Made by a program: the position numbers and the translations under genes | Notes under the pieces: model-generated | What the model saw: the letters and a program-made list of their open reading frames with translations, nothing else | The model's database searches: none | What the model was told of the DNA's origin: nothing | Source of the DNA: Polytrichum commune | Lineage: Eukaryota; Streptophyta; Polytrichopsida; Polytrichales; Polytrichaceae | Reading direction: 5' to 3' | NCBI GenBank assembly: GCA_950295325.1 | Contig: OX485809.1 | Span: 38,347,081 to 38,411,080 of the forward strand | Length of the DNA: 64,000 bases | Part shown: positions 22,331 through 34,692 of the stretch, one piece after another | Position numbering within the stretch: position 1 is the stretch's first letter | Layout: each line of letters begins with the position of its first letter

Positions 22331-24647
22331 CTAGGATTAGACAAATCTACACGTAAGAGGAGATTATCTAGGATTAGTGAAGTTGTAGAAGAAGTTGATG
22401 CTAGATTAGAAAGTTGTTTGAATGTTGAGCCTAGTTTTAGTCCATTGCTAGAGACATTAGAAGTAGAGGCCCGACTTGAGAAAAGAGGCAACTCCCTCTA
22501 AGTTGAGTGGTGAGACATCATCGGAGACTTATACAATTAGAGAAGAAATTCCGATACACATTGATAGGGAAATAGAAGGGGACATACCAATCACCATGGA
22601 GCCGGACCATGGGGTGGATCCGCCATCCATACCTCCTATGTCATCCATTGATCCATTGGTTAGGTCGAGAGATCTACCAATTGTGGTTCCACAAAACTTA
22701 CAGGCGGTGGATATGCCATTCCACCTCCCTAAGTTTTATGAAACTAAGGATGAGGATCTTTCTAGGCACATGAAGAGGTACATCGAGAGGTTGGCTAGTT
22801 CTCTTGTGACCAACCCGGGATATTGGTTGGTGTGGTTTCCTACCACCCTAAAGGGTGAGGCTTATGAGTGGTATAGAGATCATGCCGAAGGACATTTTAG
22901 AGGATGGAAACAATTGCAAAGGGAGTTTTTGAATGAGTTCCAGCCGGAGGTTAGTCAAAGCACGGCGTTGAGGGAATTGACTTCATTGAAGCAAGGTAGG
23001 GAAGAGGAGATTTCGGCCTACATTAGGAGGTTTGATTTAGTGTGTACACGGTTTGTGGGCATCATGCTCAATGATGATACACTAAAACAATTCTTCATTT
23101 AAGGATTCTTTAAGTTGGGAACAATTAGAGGTGTTCTATAAAGGAGTCTTCAAACATTGGCGGATGCCAAGCGGGCGGCTAGAGAGATGGAGAGCTTGGA
23201 TAGAGATCATGAGAGATTGTGAAGAATGGAAGATTAATTGATACTACAATTCATTCCCATTCGACCTAGGTTGATGGCGGGAGAGCCGGCCAAGTATGAG
23301 AGTCAAGTCTCATATGCCATTGTTGACACGGGTCCACGTCCTTTGGCGGTTAGGGAACCGACACCATTTTTGGCATTACCGGCTCCTAAAAGGGATTCTC
23401 ACCTAGAGGAAGTGGAAAAGAGATTGGGAGCTAGTCAATTGGGGTTTCAAGAGGCCATGATTAAGCAAATACAAAGTCTTACGGATCAAATGTCTTTGAT
23501 GATCAAGAGCCAATAACCGGGTCTTCCTCCTCCGGTTGAGTCGGGTAGACATGCATCGGGATTATGGTGTGTTCAATGTGGCCAACCGGACCACACTCGT
23601 CAGTTTTGTAGAAGTGGACAAAACCGTGATCAAAGAGGAAATGGTGGTCCACCTTCACAAAACCAAAGAGGTCAAAGACAACCTCAATATGGACAAGGTA
23701 ACAATAGGGGACCTTCTCCTCGAGATCAAGGTGTTCAAAACATGGAGAAGAGGGAGTTCCATCCGTTTTGTGGAAGATGGCATGTACAAGGTCAATGTTG
23801 GTTTGAGGGACAAGGACATGGTTGTAGCATTTGTGGAGGAAACCATCCTTCAGACGAATGTCGTCAACCGGATAAGATCATTAGTGCAACTTACCCAGTT
23901 GCCAATCCACAAGAACAAGCCAGAGACAACATGAGGGGAGCTAGACCTCAAGGTGGACCACCGAATAAGCCAAGGCCACCTCATTTGTATTACGACCATG
24001 GTAATGCGAGACAAACCTTTCATCCACTAGCGGGATTACAAACGGTGAATGATTACATTCCGATTCAAGGTAAGCAAGGGGGTCCACAAAACTTCGACAA
24101 TAGGTGGCAAACTCCTCCTACGGATCCGGGTCCATCTAATTCTCAGGATGTCAGGTTTATGAATGGTGTAGTGGAGTCACATCATGATGACGCTCTTCCT
24201 CTCCAAATGGAGATTGGAGAGGAACAAGGTCAATGGCCTCCACACACCAATGTCATCACCTATGAGTTGAAAAGTCTAAGAGATGAGGTTACTCATGAGG
24301 CACCGGCATTAGCGGTTACCACTAGAGTTAGAAGAGGGAAGACCCCATTAGAAGTAGGAGTAGAGGGTCAAGAGGAGTATTCTTCGGATGAGGCTCCTAA
24401 CCTTTCCGAATTGGATAGGGTAGCTAGAGTAGCTAGGAGGGCCACTAGGGAGTTAGAAAAGGAGAATGTGATTCCTCATGATAGAGAGAGGCCTAATGTC
24501 ATTCATGATTTGGAGGGTAGTGAGATGGGAGAATGGGAAGGACCGGGGATTCCCTTGGATGAGTTCGATGGTGTTGGAAATACCAAGGTGGAGAAATCGA
24601 GTGGCTACGATTTATGGGCCGATCTTAGCTCATTTAAGGCCGATATT
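22330..24647 (+). pseudogene. Ty3/gypsy gag, decayed
   Basis: Gag packages element RNA. The retrotransposon gag domain is at about 22700-23100, around the 'EWYRDHAEGHFRGW' and 'REFLNEFQPE' motifs. Two zinc knuckles follow near 23568 (C-x2-C-x4-H-x4-C) and near 23829. A coding-like stretch before 22476 ('EVVEEVDARLESC') is in a different frame, implying a 1-nt indel. The main frame continues to 24647 but is interrupted by stops at about 23100, 23139, 23219, 23235 and 23514. Each is TAA or TGA where a single C-to-T change from CAA or CGA would explain it. The frame is then cut by an inserted LTR at 24648. The copy is not functional. Confidence 0.85.
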
Positions 24648-26801
24648 TGTTAAGCATAACATTATGAATCACAAGAGACTGCAAATGGAACTGAGAACAT
24701 ATTGCAAATCGAAGACAGACCCTAACCCATCACCGAAATGGAGAGAAGCTAACACCGAACAGAAGCTCGAAAGCTTGGAAGCTCTCGGCCTCGGGCTATG
24801 GAGCTCGGCCACGGGAATAGGCCCCCTTTTCCACGGCATTACACACCCGACGCGCGGTAATAGGCCCTAGTACCCACGGCAATGGGTACCCAGCGGGTTA
24901 TAAAGGGAATTTAGGACTTAGAGATCTAAGGGCATTAAGTAAGCATGCAAGGACTTATAGGGTAATATATAGGGGTATATAGGGGACTATTAGATAGTAA
25001 ATTGGAACTTATAGGAAGACTATGTGAGAAGACATTTAGGAATATAAAGATTTTGAGGATTGATGACTATGTTAAAAAGACATTATGGAAGTAAGATTTT
25101 AGAATCAATGCCTATGAAGAGGGGCATAATGACGGAGTATATAGGAATGCAACATTTTGATGAGCATAATTATGGAACATGTGAGAATATTAAGATAAGA
25201 ACTAATTGACGATGCATTATGAAGATATAGGACAAAGGAAGATTCTACTAGTATCTTCCATTAGAATCAATCAAATGGAAGATTGATTAATCCTCAAAAA
25301 GGAATAGTGATGTAACCACAATGAGGATGTAATAGAATCTTGGAAATATAAACATTAGGAAGGAAGAACGGTTATAACCGTTTAGGATAGGAATCATCTA
25401 CATATGTCATAGATAGATGATGATCTAGGAAAGTGGAAGTTAACAACCACTCTTAGTATAGATTTTGGATAGGAAGAAAAGACTATATAAGGGAAGCATT
25501 TTAGGAGACCTATACCTCATTTTATACACAACGAAGTTATCTTAAATTTGAGTGTCAAGAATCACTTGAAGCTTTTGTAACTCTCCTCTCGAGGAACTTT
25601 TGCAATACACTTATCTTTTCTACAAATGCGTGTGATCTTTCTACCTCTCTCAATTTGAACTACGAGTCGTCAATGGTACTTTGTAGCTTAAGTGATTGAG
25701 CAACCGAGAGTAGAGTAGATTGAGTAGACTCTTTTGAGAAAGAACTCAAAAGATAGTGTGAGGGTGAGAACAAAGCGCTCAAGACAAATTGGAGAATCAA
25801 TGGAACTTTGAGAGAGATTGAATTGAGAAAGCGATTGTCAACTTGAGTGAAGGAAACAAGATTATCTCTCAAAGCAGAACTTATCATTGATTTCCTCAAA
25901 AGGGAATTATAAATATACATGTGATTGAATGATTGAAGAATTATATGCATGTTATGATTTAAGCAAAACAACTTAACGATTGCAACTCCTTCAAAAGAGG
26001 AGGAGCTTATTATTAAAAACTACATAATTGACTTATAAGTATTATACATATTATACTACATGTTGATTGTTGAACTTATGATTAACAAGAATAATGAAGA
26101 CATTAATTCATATCAAAGTTTGAATACATATGAATGAAGTAATATTGATATAAGATAATCTATTTACTACAATTGTTATTAAACCTCTTTCTTTCACAAT
26201 ACTTTGTGAGTTGTTGGATGTCATTAACAATCGAAGAAGAGTTCTTCTCTCTTGAGTAAAACTCAAGAGAGTATAATTATTCTTGTTATTAAAACACTTT
26301 AAAGTTCAACGTGACATTGCAAAATAATTAATGAAGTGTTCATGAACTTATAACTAATATAAGCATAATTGTCAAGTTACAATATTATAAGTAGTAACAC
26401 TTGAGCTTAAAAAGGAAGTCTCGAGAATATTATATCTTCTTCATCATTATAAGATACTATCATTTATGTGATTGATGCTTATGAATTACGAGTCTTAGAG
26501 ACTTATATGATTATTGAAAACTATATTGTTATCAAGTATATTGTATACCTCTTGAAACCTTTTCTAATCTAATGATTCTTATTACCGATGATGCCTTACT
26601 TTGATAGTGAGAATTAAGATAATGAAATTGTGTTCACTCCAATAATATATTCATATCATAAGGAGAAGAGAGGGATTATTAATTCGAGACCGAACATATT
26701 AATGAGGCACGGTAGTTCTCAAGCGAATATAAATTTACGTGATATTTCACCGTGAGTCTTCTTGAGCTAAATTGCAAGGGAACGACCCACGGGGTGCATC
26801 A
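24648..26801 (+). mobile_element. Solo LTR inserted in the gypsy gag-pol
   Basis: It begins TGTTAAGCATAAC and ends GGGGTGCATCA, flanked on both sides by ATATT (24643-24647 and 26802-26806), a perfect 5-bp target duplication. Gag coding resumes just after the right copy. The ~2154-bp interior has no retroviral genes. It does have a promoter-like 'gactatataaggg' near 25483, with a short distance to 'tttatacacaacg', as expected at the U3/R boundary. It is therefore a single LTR left after recombination of a second, unrelated retrotransposon that landed inside the first. Confidence 0.85.
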
Positions 26802-26806
26802 ATATT

Positions 26807-29800
26807 ATCTTTAGATAATTATTGGAGATTTCACCCGTGGCTAGGAAGACACTCAAGGAAGGAATGCCAGTTACTAGGAGGACTAGGAAGGATAAGGTGG
26901 CGGCTAGAGTTCAAATGTAAAGAGGAAGACGGGATGTCAAACCAATTGAGATTGAGGTTATGGTGGTGGACAAGGTGGTTTCTAATGTGTTAGTGGATGG
27001 AGGTAGCGGACTAAACATCTTACCGAAGCGTACCATGAAGAGGTTAGGTCTTAGTCTTACGGGTCCGTCACCTTTCATCATCAATATGGCGAATCAAAGT
27101 CCGACCGTGCCTTTGGGAATGATTAAGGATTGTAGGATTAACACTGGAGGGGAAGAGTATGTGGTCATCTTTCACGTCATCAAAATGCATTCTAACAAAA
27201 ATACATTTCCCATTTTGTTAGGTAGACATTGGTTAAGAATGTCGAATGCCATAGTGGATTGGGGAGGAGTCAAACCATCTATTACGTATGGTCCCGAGGA
27301 CAATCGGGTCAAAGTTCCCATAGGATCGTTAGGTGCTTGGATTAGACAAGAGATTGCTTCATCTTTGGAAGATGAAGATGATGCCAAGGAGGATGGCAAG
27401 AATGATGATGCATTGGTAAGAGTAGTTCATTCGGGTGGTCATGGAAGGATCATAGACACAGGATCGGGTGGTCTAGGTCCTAGTTTCTATAATTATGGGG
27501 ATGATGGGGAGTATGCCCAATGGTTGAGGGATTATCCGGAGTTGGAATTCGATGTCATGATGACGTCCCATCATGCATGTTTGAGATATGACATTCTTAG
27601 TTCAATGAGCAAAGAATATTCCTTGTTAGAACCATGTGAGGTGCTCACCGAGGAAGAGTGGATTTTAAGGGGATTAACACCTTGGGTAGATAGTATGGAA
27701 GAGAGTGACGTTAGTCTAGTACATGTAGACGGGACTCAAGATGAGGAGGCTATTATGGAAGCGGAAAAGTTGGAGGAGCCTTTGCACTTCAAGACTACGT
27801 CAACGAGAATTGTGGTTGGACAAGATGTCAAGGATTATCCTAAGGTACCGGCGGATTGGTATAGAAACAAGGATGAGCAAGTCCATGTGACGGAGGCGGA
27901 TTGGAAGTATGTGGAGGTAACAACAAAGAATAGCAAGGTGAGACAAATGAAGATGGGGTCTCAATTGGGGGAGAAAGAGATAAAGGAATATAGCGATTTG
28001 GTGGATGAGTTTAGTAACACTTTTGCGTGGTCATACGATGAGCTTAAGGGGATCCCTAGAGAGATGGTGGAGCATCGCATTCCTTTGATTCCGGGTGCTA
28101 GGCCAATTAGGCAAAAGGAGAAAAGGATGAACCCACGATTACAATTATTGGTTAAAGCGGAGTTAGAGAGATTGTTGAATGCCGGGTTTATTAAGCCGGT
28201 CGAGATTATGGATTAGGTCTCCCCGATGGTATTGGTGAAGAAAAAGAATGGGAAGTTAAGGGTGTGTATGAATTATAGAAAACTAAATGTTTGCACACAA
28301 AAATATCATTTTCCGTTACCATTCATCACTCTCCTTCAAGAAGAGGTAGGAGGGCATGTTCGCTACACGTTCATGAATGGTTATGTGGGCTATAACCAAA
28401 TCGCCATAGCATTACAAGATATTCATAAGACGGCTTTTACTACTCCATGGGGCACGTTTGTGTGGGTGGTCATGCCATTTGGTTTGTGTAACACTCCGGT
28501 TATGTTTCAGAGGCTCGTCATGTACATCTTCACCGACTTGTTATACAAATCCATGACAGTCTTCATCGACAACTTTAGCACTCAATCAAATGCTAGTCAA
28601 CATATAGGGTGTGTGCGAGAGGCTTTGATTAGATGTAGGAAGATGCAATTGGCTTTGAACCCGGATAAAACATTCTTCGGTGTTCACAAGGGAGTTCTTT
28701 TGGGTTATGTGATAAGCGAGAAGGAAAGAGAACCGGATCCCGACAAGATCATGGTTATTAACGAGTTGCCCACTCTCACCAATGCCAAGGGTATAGCCAA
28801 GTTGTTAGGACATGTGGGGTGGTATAGGGAGTTGATTCCTAATTTCTCTAAGATAGCGGTTCCTATTACCCACTTGCTCAAGAAGGAGGTTAAATTTGAG
28901 TGGACCGACGCTTGCCAAAAGACGTTTGAGGAGTTGAGGGATAAATTGAGCACTTATCCGGTGTTGAGGCCATCCGATTGGGATAAGCCTTTTCATATGT
29001 ATTGTGATGCTAGCAATGTAGCGGTTGGTAGTATTTTGTGTCAATCACGGGTGAGAAGGGTAAAGACCAACCCATTACCTATGCTAGCAAACAATTGACA
29101 CCGGCCGAGAAGAATTATTCTACTACGAAGAGGGAGTGTTTGGCTATGGTATTTTTGGTTAAGAAATTTCGTCATTACCTCGTATGTAATCCGGTTGTTT
29201 TCTTTGTGGATCACATGGCCATAAAATATTTGGTCAACAAGACGGAGCTAAGCGGGAGATTAGCTAGGTGGGTCTTATTATTGGAGGAGTTTGACTACAC
29301 GGTGGAATATAAGCCGGGCCGCATGCACTTGCAAGCCGACCATTTGTTTAGGTTGTCAGAAAGGATGGGAGAAAGTCCAATAGATGATAAGTTAGTGGAT
29401 GACAATCTTTTGTGGTTACGGCCAAACCAGAATGGTATGCGGATATCGTGGAATTCTTGACCACACAAAAGTTGCCCAAGGATTAGACCAAGGAGTAGAG
29501 AAGAAAAGTTAGGGTTAATAGTAGGCATTTTGCGGTGGTAAGACATAGATTGTTTAGGAGGGGAACCGATGGATTGCTTAGGAGGTGTGTGTCAGAGATA
29601 GAGATCCCTACCATTCTAGAGGCTTGTCATGATAGTACGTGTGGAGGACATTTTTCTGGCCAACTTACCGGTCAAAAGATTCTTAGAGCGGGATACTTTT
29701 GGCCTACCTTGTTCAAGGACTCACATGATTATGTGAAGCGTTGTGACGCTTGTCAAAGGTATGCTAGGAACGATTTACGAATGGAAATGCCACTCCACAT

Positions 29801-30681
29801 TTCATTACCTCTTGTGCCTTTCGAAAAGTGGGGAATCGACTATGTGGGCGAAGTCCATCCCCATTTCTTCTAAGGAATGGCTTACATTATAGTTGCCACC
29901 GAGTACCTCACCAAGTAGGCGGAGGCTAAGGCGGTCAAGACCGACACGGCGGCACATGCGGCGGCATTTATGTATGAAAACATCATCTCAAGGTTTGGAG
30001 TGTCGAAGATTTTGGTGAGCGATAGGGGGACTCACTTCCTAAATTCCTTAATTCAAGAAATGACGGACAAATTTTAAATTGACCATAGGAAGACTACACC
30101 TTACCACCCCCAAACAGATGGTCAAACGGAGAGGGTGAATGGCATTTTGGTAAGCATCCTACGCAAGACGGTGATGGGCTCTAAGAGGGATTGGGATACG
30201 AAGTTGACGGCGACATTGTGGGCTTATCGGACAACTTACAAAGTAACTACCCACGCCACTTCTTTCTCCTTGGTGTATGGTTTAGAGGCTACATTCCCGA
30301 TCGAGTACGAGGTAGAATCTCTCTGGGTTGCAATAGGCTCACGCCTTACCGAGAGTCAATTATTGAAAAATAGATTGACTGACTTGGAGGAGTTTGATGA
30401 AAGAAGAAGAATGGCGGCTCAACACATCGAGGCAATCCAAACGTCGAAGAAAGATCATCTTCGACAAAAGACACAAAAAGAGGGCACTACGACCGAGAAT
30501 GATGGTGATGATTCAAGATGCTAGGAAAGTTGGTTTCCCGGGTAAGTTTGATGCGGTTTGGATGGGCACTTATATTGTCCGCGAAGTATTTTCCAACAAT
30601 TCCATGCAATTGGAAACATTGAACGGGGAGAGCTTCCCAACCCGAACCGCGGGAAGTAGGTGCAAGGAGTATCGAGTTTGA
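26807..30681 (+). pseudogene. Ty3/gypsy pol (PR-RT-RNaseH-INT), decayed
   Basis: Domains come in gypsy order. The aspartic protease is near 26985 ('LVDGGSGLNIL'). Reverse transcriptase runs about 28080-28760. RNase H is about 28980-29360 ('MYCDAS' and 'YASKQLTPAEKNYSTTKREC'). The integrase zinc domain is near 29630-29750 (ending 'CDACQR'), and its core has 'WGIDYVGE', 'LVSDRGTHF' and 'TPYHPQTDGQTERVNG'. No chromodomain follows; the frame ends at 30681 with 'SRCKEYRV'. Damage: in-frame stops near 26919, 28214, 29873, 29917 and 30075, a frameshift near 29050, and a catalytic RT motif reading FIDN, with Asn for the second Asp. Most lesions are C-to-T or G-to-A. The layout suggests the non-chromodomain (Tat/Athila-like) branch, but a tree is needed. 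Confidence 0.9.
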
Positions 30682-30739
30682 AGACAACTTGCCTTCGAAG
30701 CAAGAAATTCGGGATCCATTCCCCCATGGTCGCCAATTA

Positions 30740-30907
30740 TATGAGCCCAAAATGGGGGCTCATATTTGTTTTATGCTTAGAATTCACTTGAAGTTGCATT
30801 TGACATCGTTATTTAAACAATAAAAATTATTAAAAAGAGTGAGGTTTGGTGTGGAATTATGTTTTAGGCTTTAGGCTTAGGTGGTGTGGTTGATTAAATG
30901 ATTAGGG
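30740..30907 (+). mobile_element. Truncated LTR start
   Basis: TATGAGCCCAAAATGGGGG and the next ~165 bp repeat almost exactly at 31640. The segment then switches abruptly at about 30908 to internal pol sequence of a second copy. The terminus matches the solo LTR end (TGTGAGCCC on its own strand) except for G-to-A. Confidence 0.8.
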
Positions 30908-31639
30908 GCGTCAAGGATTATCCCGAGGTACCAGCGGATTGGTATAGAAACAAGGATAAACAAATTCATGTTACGGATGCGGATTGGAATTATGTGGATG
31001 TTGCCATTAGAGTTGGAAAGTGGGTGTTAGGGTGGTCATCTTGCGACCCACAACAATGTTGGGTTGAACTTTGGAAACTATGGGTGGAAGATGGAATTAG
31101 GCTTCAATTGGGATATCAACAGTGATACATCGAAATGTCTAATGATGCAGACAAAGACCAGTGTTTTTCTAGTTCTAGAAGGAGGTTGCCTAGACATCGA
31201 TATACCTTGCAGTGGACTTTCTCAAGGTTGTAATAGGCTCACGCCTTACCGAGAGTCAATCGTTAAGAAATAGGTTGACGGACTTGGAGGAGCTTGATGA
31301 AAGAAGAAGAATGGCGGCTCAACACATCGAGGCAATCCAACGCTGAAGGAAGATCACCTTCGACAAAAGACACAAAAAGAAGGCACTACAACCGGGAATG
31401 ATGGTGATGATTCAAGATGCTAGGAAACTTGACTTCCCGGGTAAGTTCGATGCGGTTTGGTTGGGCCCTTATCTTGTCCGCGAAGTATTTCCCAACAATT
31501 CCATGCAATTGGAAACATTGAACGGGAAGAGCTTCCCAACCCGAACCTCAGGAAGTAGGTGCAAGGAGTATCGAGTTTGAACGACAACTTGCCTTCGAAG
31601 TAAGATATTCGGGATCCATTTCCCGATGGTCGCCAATTA
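30908..31639 (+). pseudogene. Internally deleted second copy of gypsy pol
   Basis: 30908-31015 duplicates pol sequence found at about 27829 ('KDYPEVPADWYRNKDKQ' here). About 31215-31580 duplicates the pol end found at about 30328-30681. The ~3.3 kb between them in the parent copy is missing. It is replaced by ~195 bp (31016-31210) that I could not match elsewhere in the window. The 31,300-31,580 part is about 95% identical to its partner, so the two copies are recent relatives. Confidence 0.8.
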
Positions 31640-32539
31640 TATGAGCCCAAAATGGGGGCTCACATTTGTTTTATGCTTAGAATTTAGTTGAAGTTGTATT
31701 TAATGTCATTATTGAAGCATCAAAAAATATAAAAAAGAGTGAGGTTGGGTGTGGAATTATGTTTTAGGCCTTAGGCTTAGGCGGGATGGTTAATTAAAGG
31801 ATTAGTGGCATTAGGGGGTTGGTTGAATTTAGTTGAGAGTGTGTGTGTTAAATAAGGGGAAGGGTCTTGGGGTTTAATTATTTGAATTAAGGCCTTCCCG
31901 TGTTGGTTTAGAAGTTGAGGATTTAAGTGGATAGGCTTGAGTTATTTTTAGCTAGGAGGGGTTTAAGGGGTGTGTGGTTTGTTTTTGACCTCTCTCTCTC
32001 TCTCTCTCCCCCGGCGGCGAGGGGAAACCACCGCTACAGGTTTGAAGCTTCTGGTCTAGCTCGAAGGGATTCGGCAGCTGGGCAGTTTGCCTACAGGTTT
32101 GAAGCTTTTGGTCTAGCTCAAGGGATTCGGCAACTGGGAGTTTGAGACTAAAGTTGTATAATGGGGGGGGGCTAGCAGTACTTACACTCTATTATAGTAT
32201 AGTATAGTTTAGTTTATTAGTTTATTACGTAATATTAATTTAGCTAATTAGTTTATTATCAAGTGAAGGGACCACGAGGCATTAGATAGTGGGATTAGGG
32301 GGTGAACTTGATGTGAGTGGATTATAGGGTCGCAATAGGGTGTGTTAGGATTGTGATAATAGAGAAGAGCGTTTGTCGACGCTTGTACTCATGTCATGGA
32401 ATAAATCGGTGTGCAAAAGTTGATGGGAGATGTAATGGATTCTAACGACATGGGGAAGAGGGAGAATTGTGAACATGAATGTGATCCCCATGCCCTCACT
32501 CGGACTAGGACGCATAAGGGTGGGTGGTTTGGCCTCACA
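31640..32539 (+). mobile_element. 3' LTR of the gypsy element
   Basis: It starts TATGAGCCCAAAATGG and ends TTTGGCCTCACA. Both termini match those of the solo LTR at 38741-40487 read on the other strand. Internal landmarks are in the same order: 'aaaaaagagtgagg' near 31731, a CT run near 31990, a ~60-bp tandem pair (32034-32140), 'agcgtttgtcgacgctt' near 32367 and 'cataagggtgggtgg' near 32513. At ~900 bp it is shorter than the solo LTR. No typical polypurine tract precedes it. The right flank is the last visible exon of the protease gene; the matching left target copy was not found. Confidence 0.8.
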
Positions 32540-34692
32540 GTTGTTTGCAGTACAATTTTCACATTCCATTCCGTGGAGTGGTGCCGTCCATTCTCAATCA
32601 CATCGATCAAGGCATTCCTCACAACCTTCCTTGTATGCAATGCATCTGTCCTACTATAGTTCAACGCGAACACCTGCAACAACACAAACAACCTTAGAAC
32701 ATGTGTTGAAGAACATCAGTACATTCATTGTGGTAGTATTATACTTCAACTTTTCATGATCTTTTACTCATCTGCGTATTCTCTATGCATATTTAGGTGT
32801 TCCAAGAGGTCTAAGACTCAATTACCTCACACAATGTAAGGGGTCTATCTCTCACGCTCTTTGTGTACTCCATGATGTTTTTCAACATGTAGAACCCGCA
32901 AGCCCACTCTGAATTTTGTTGTGGCACAATTGCTTGTATCCACTGACAGGACGAGCTAAGAGCAATCCACATATCAACATCGGTATCATGGTCACTCCAC
33001 GCAACCCACAACTTTCCGAGTCTCGTTTCAATTCTGGTGTCGGAATGGAGACTTGACCCTACCAAGGAATCAAAATGGAAGAACCCGTGTTCCCCTACTA
33101 TGTAAACCGTCCAATGTTTTCCGCAGGTATAAGGAACTATTAGAGTTTTTATGTCTTGCGATGGAAGGGCTCCATACTTGTCATGTATGAAGGCTATATA
33201 TACCTCTAAGGTGTCTTTTCGTTGCTCCTCAACATGCGCTAGGAGCAGGTTTAGAAGGGTACGAGATACGAACCTTAATGGCGTGTTCTGCATCTCAGAA
33301 CTAAGTTGTGTTAGGGAAAGGTCCTGCATGCTGATGCGGTCGACGCCATCGAAATCCATGTGCATCAGTATTGAGTCCAAACTCTCCAAACTCATGGCCT
33401 CATGTACTTCACCCACGAACCCCAGTGTTGATCGAGATGATTTTTCCTTCGAACAACAATGCCCTCGTGCAATGTAGGTCAGGGGCAATGTCATCTGTTG
33501 TTTCCTCCACTCCCAGTCCACAATTGAACAACCGCAATTGTGTGGACCTTACATATTGCAAGCTCTGTACTATCTCCTTCACCCGCATCTGCACGCAGGG
33601 GCTCTTCTTGTGCAAGTCACCCAACGTCAATGTTCCTATGTCAACGTCCTCGCGGAAGATCATTGATGAACATAGAACATGCGCCACATATCCTTCACTT
33701 ACTTTGGCCATCGTATGTTGTTCTACCAGTACTGTTCTGAAGTTCATGTACGTACTGTTTTTTGCCCTATATATTACTATATTGTTTTACATTTAATATT
33801 CAAAATGTACTGTTATACATATCAATTCCAATTAACTCCCAATCGTCATAGTGAAAAACATGCTAAACACCGAGGGTGATTGTCCGATGAACAGGACTCA
33901 GGACATACCTCATTACACTTCGCTTGGCGTTGCTCTCCAACGTCGACACTGAACCACATGTCAACAAGCTCACTTTCACAGTGCATGCGGACCATGTCTG
34001 CGATGGCTCGTTGCGCGATCCTACCGATGAAGGACTCCATTTTCTTAACCACAGCCATTTGCCCCGATGGTTCGTGTCCAAACAGAGTTGCAACGTCTGT
34101 GAATAGGACATCAATGTGTTCTGCGGCACTCTCAATGCCGGGGAAAGTTCTCCAACCTGTTATAGGGATGTTCTGGGCAATTGTCGTCAAGGCGAATGAC
34201 TAGAGTGTGTTTCGAACAAGCTCCAATATGTATTCCTCGTGTAGACCTCTAGTTGGGTGTGAGAGTGGACGACTGAAGCCCGTATGAGTTCTGACCAAGT
34301 ACAAAAATGCCCTCAAAATATGCGGGCACTCACGCTCAAGTGACAGAGGCTCGGTCTTCGTGTTCTCCAGCAGAACAATTGACATCTCTAGCCACTCCTG
34401 TTCTGTGTGGTCCCATGGTCCATCCCTAAAATTTTTTAGAGGCCACTTTCTGAATAGCTGGTACAACGGTGACCATTTCCACTTGGACTCCTCCTCTTTC
34501 TCTTTCACGGCGCGGTCAAATTTTCATAACGCGTCTTCGATGTGATTTCTTCTAAAATTCTCAAAGTTGACCTTGGCGGCAACAACCTTCTCATCGTACT
34601 CCCTTTGTTCGATGCGATAATGAAGATAGTCTTTCAGGTTTTTGAGCTCTTCATACACGTTCACATCGGAATTGCTCTTAAAAAACCCTGAC
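32540..34692 (-). pseudogene. C48 (Ulp1-like) cysteine protease, interrupted
   Basis: Ulp1/SENP-type proteases cleave ubiquitin-like modifiers. Minus-strand segments: an exon at 34692-33909 (acceptor gcgcag, donor GTATGT) coding for a charged, coiled-coil-like region; a segment at about 33755-33420; the catalytic exon at about 33521-32826; and a last exon from about 32668 to 32540. The catalytic part shows the His ('GKHWTVY'), the Asp ('FFHFDSL'), the Gln ('AIVPQQ') and the Cys ('SEWACGFYML') in the family order. Damage: stops at about 34530 and 34200, both consistent with C-to-T. The last exon ('VFALNYSRTDALHTRKVVRN') runs straight into the gypsy LTR end at 32539. Such proteases are common both as plant genes and as cargo of MULE/CACTA transposons. 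No transposon ends were found here. Whether it forms one gene with the coding region at 37.5-41 kb is unknown. Confidence 0.75.

Noticed and set aside
26807-30681. Chromodomain at the end of the gypsy pol
   Set aside because: The frame ends shortly after 'SRCKEYRV', with no aromatic-cage motif or extra domain.
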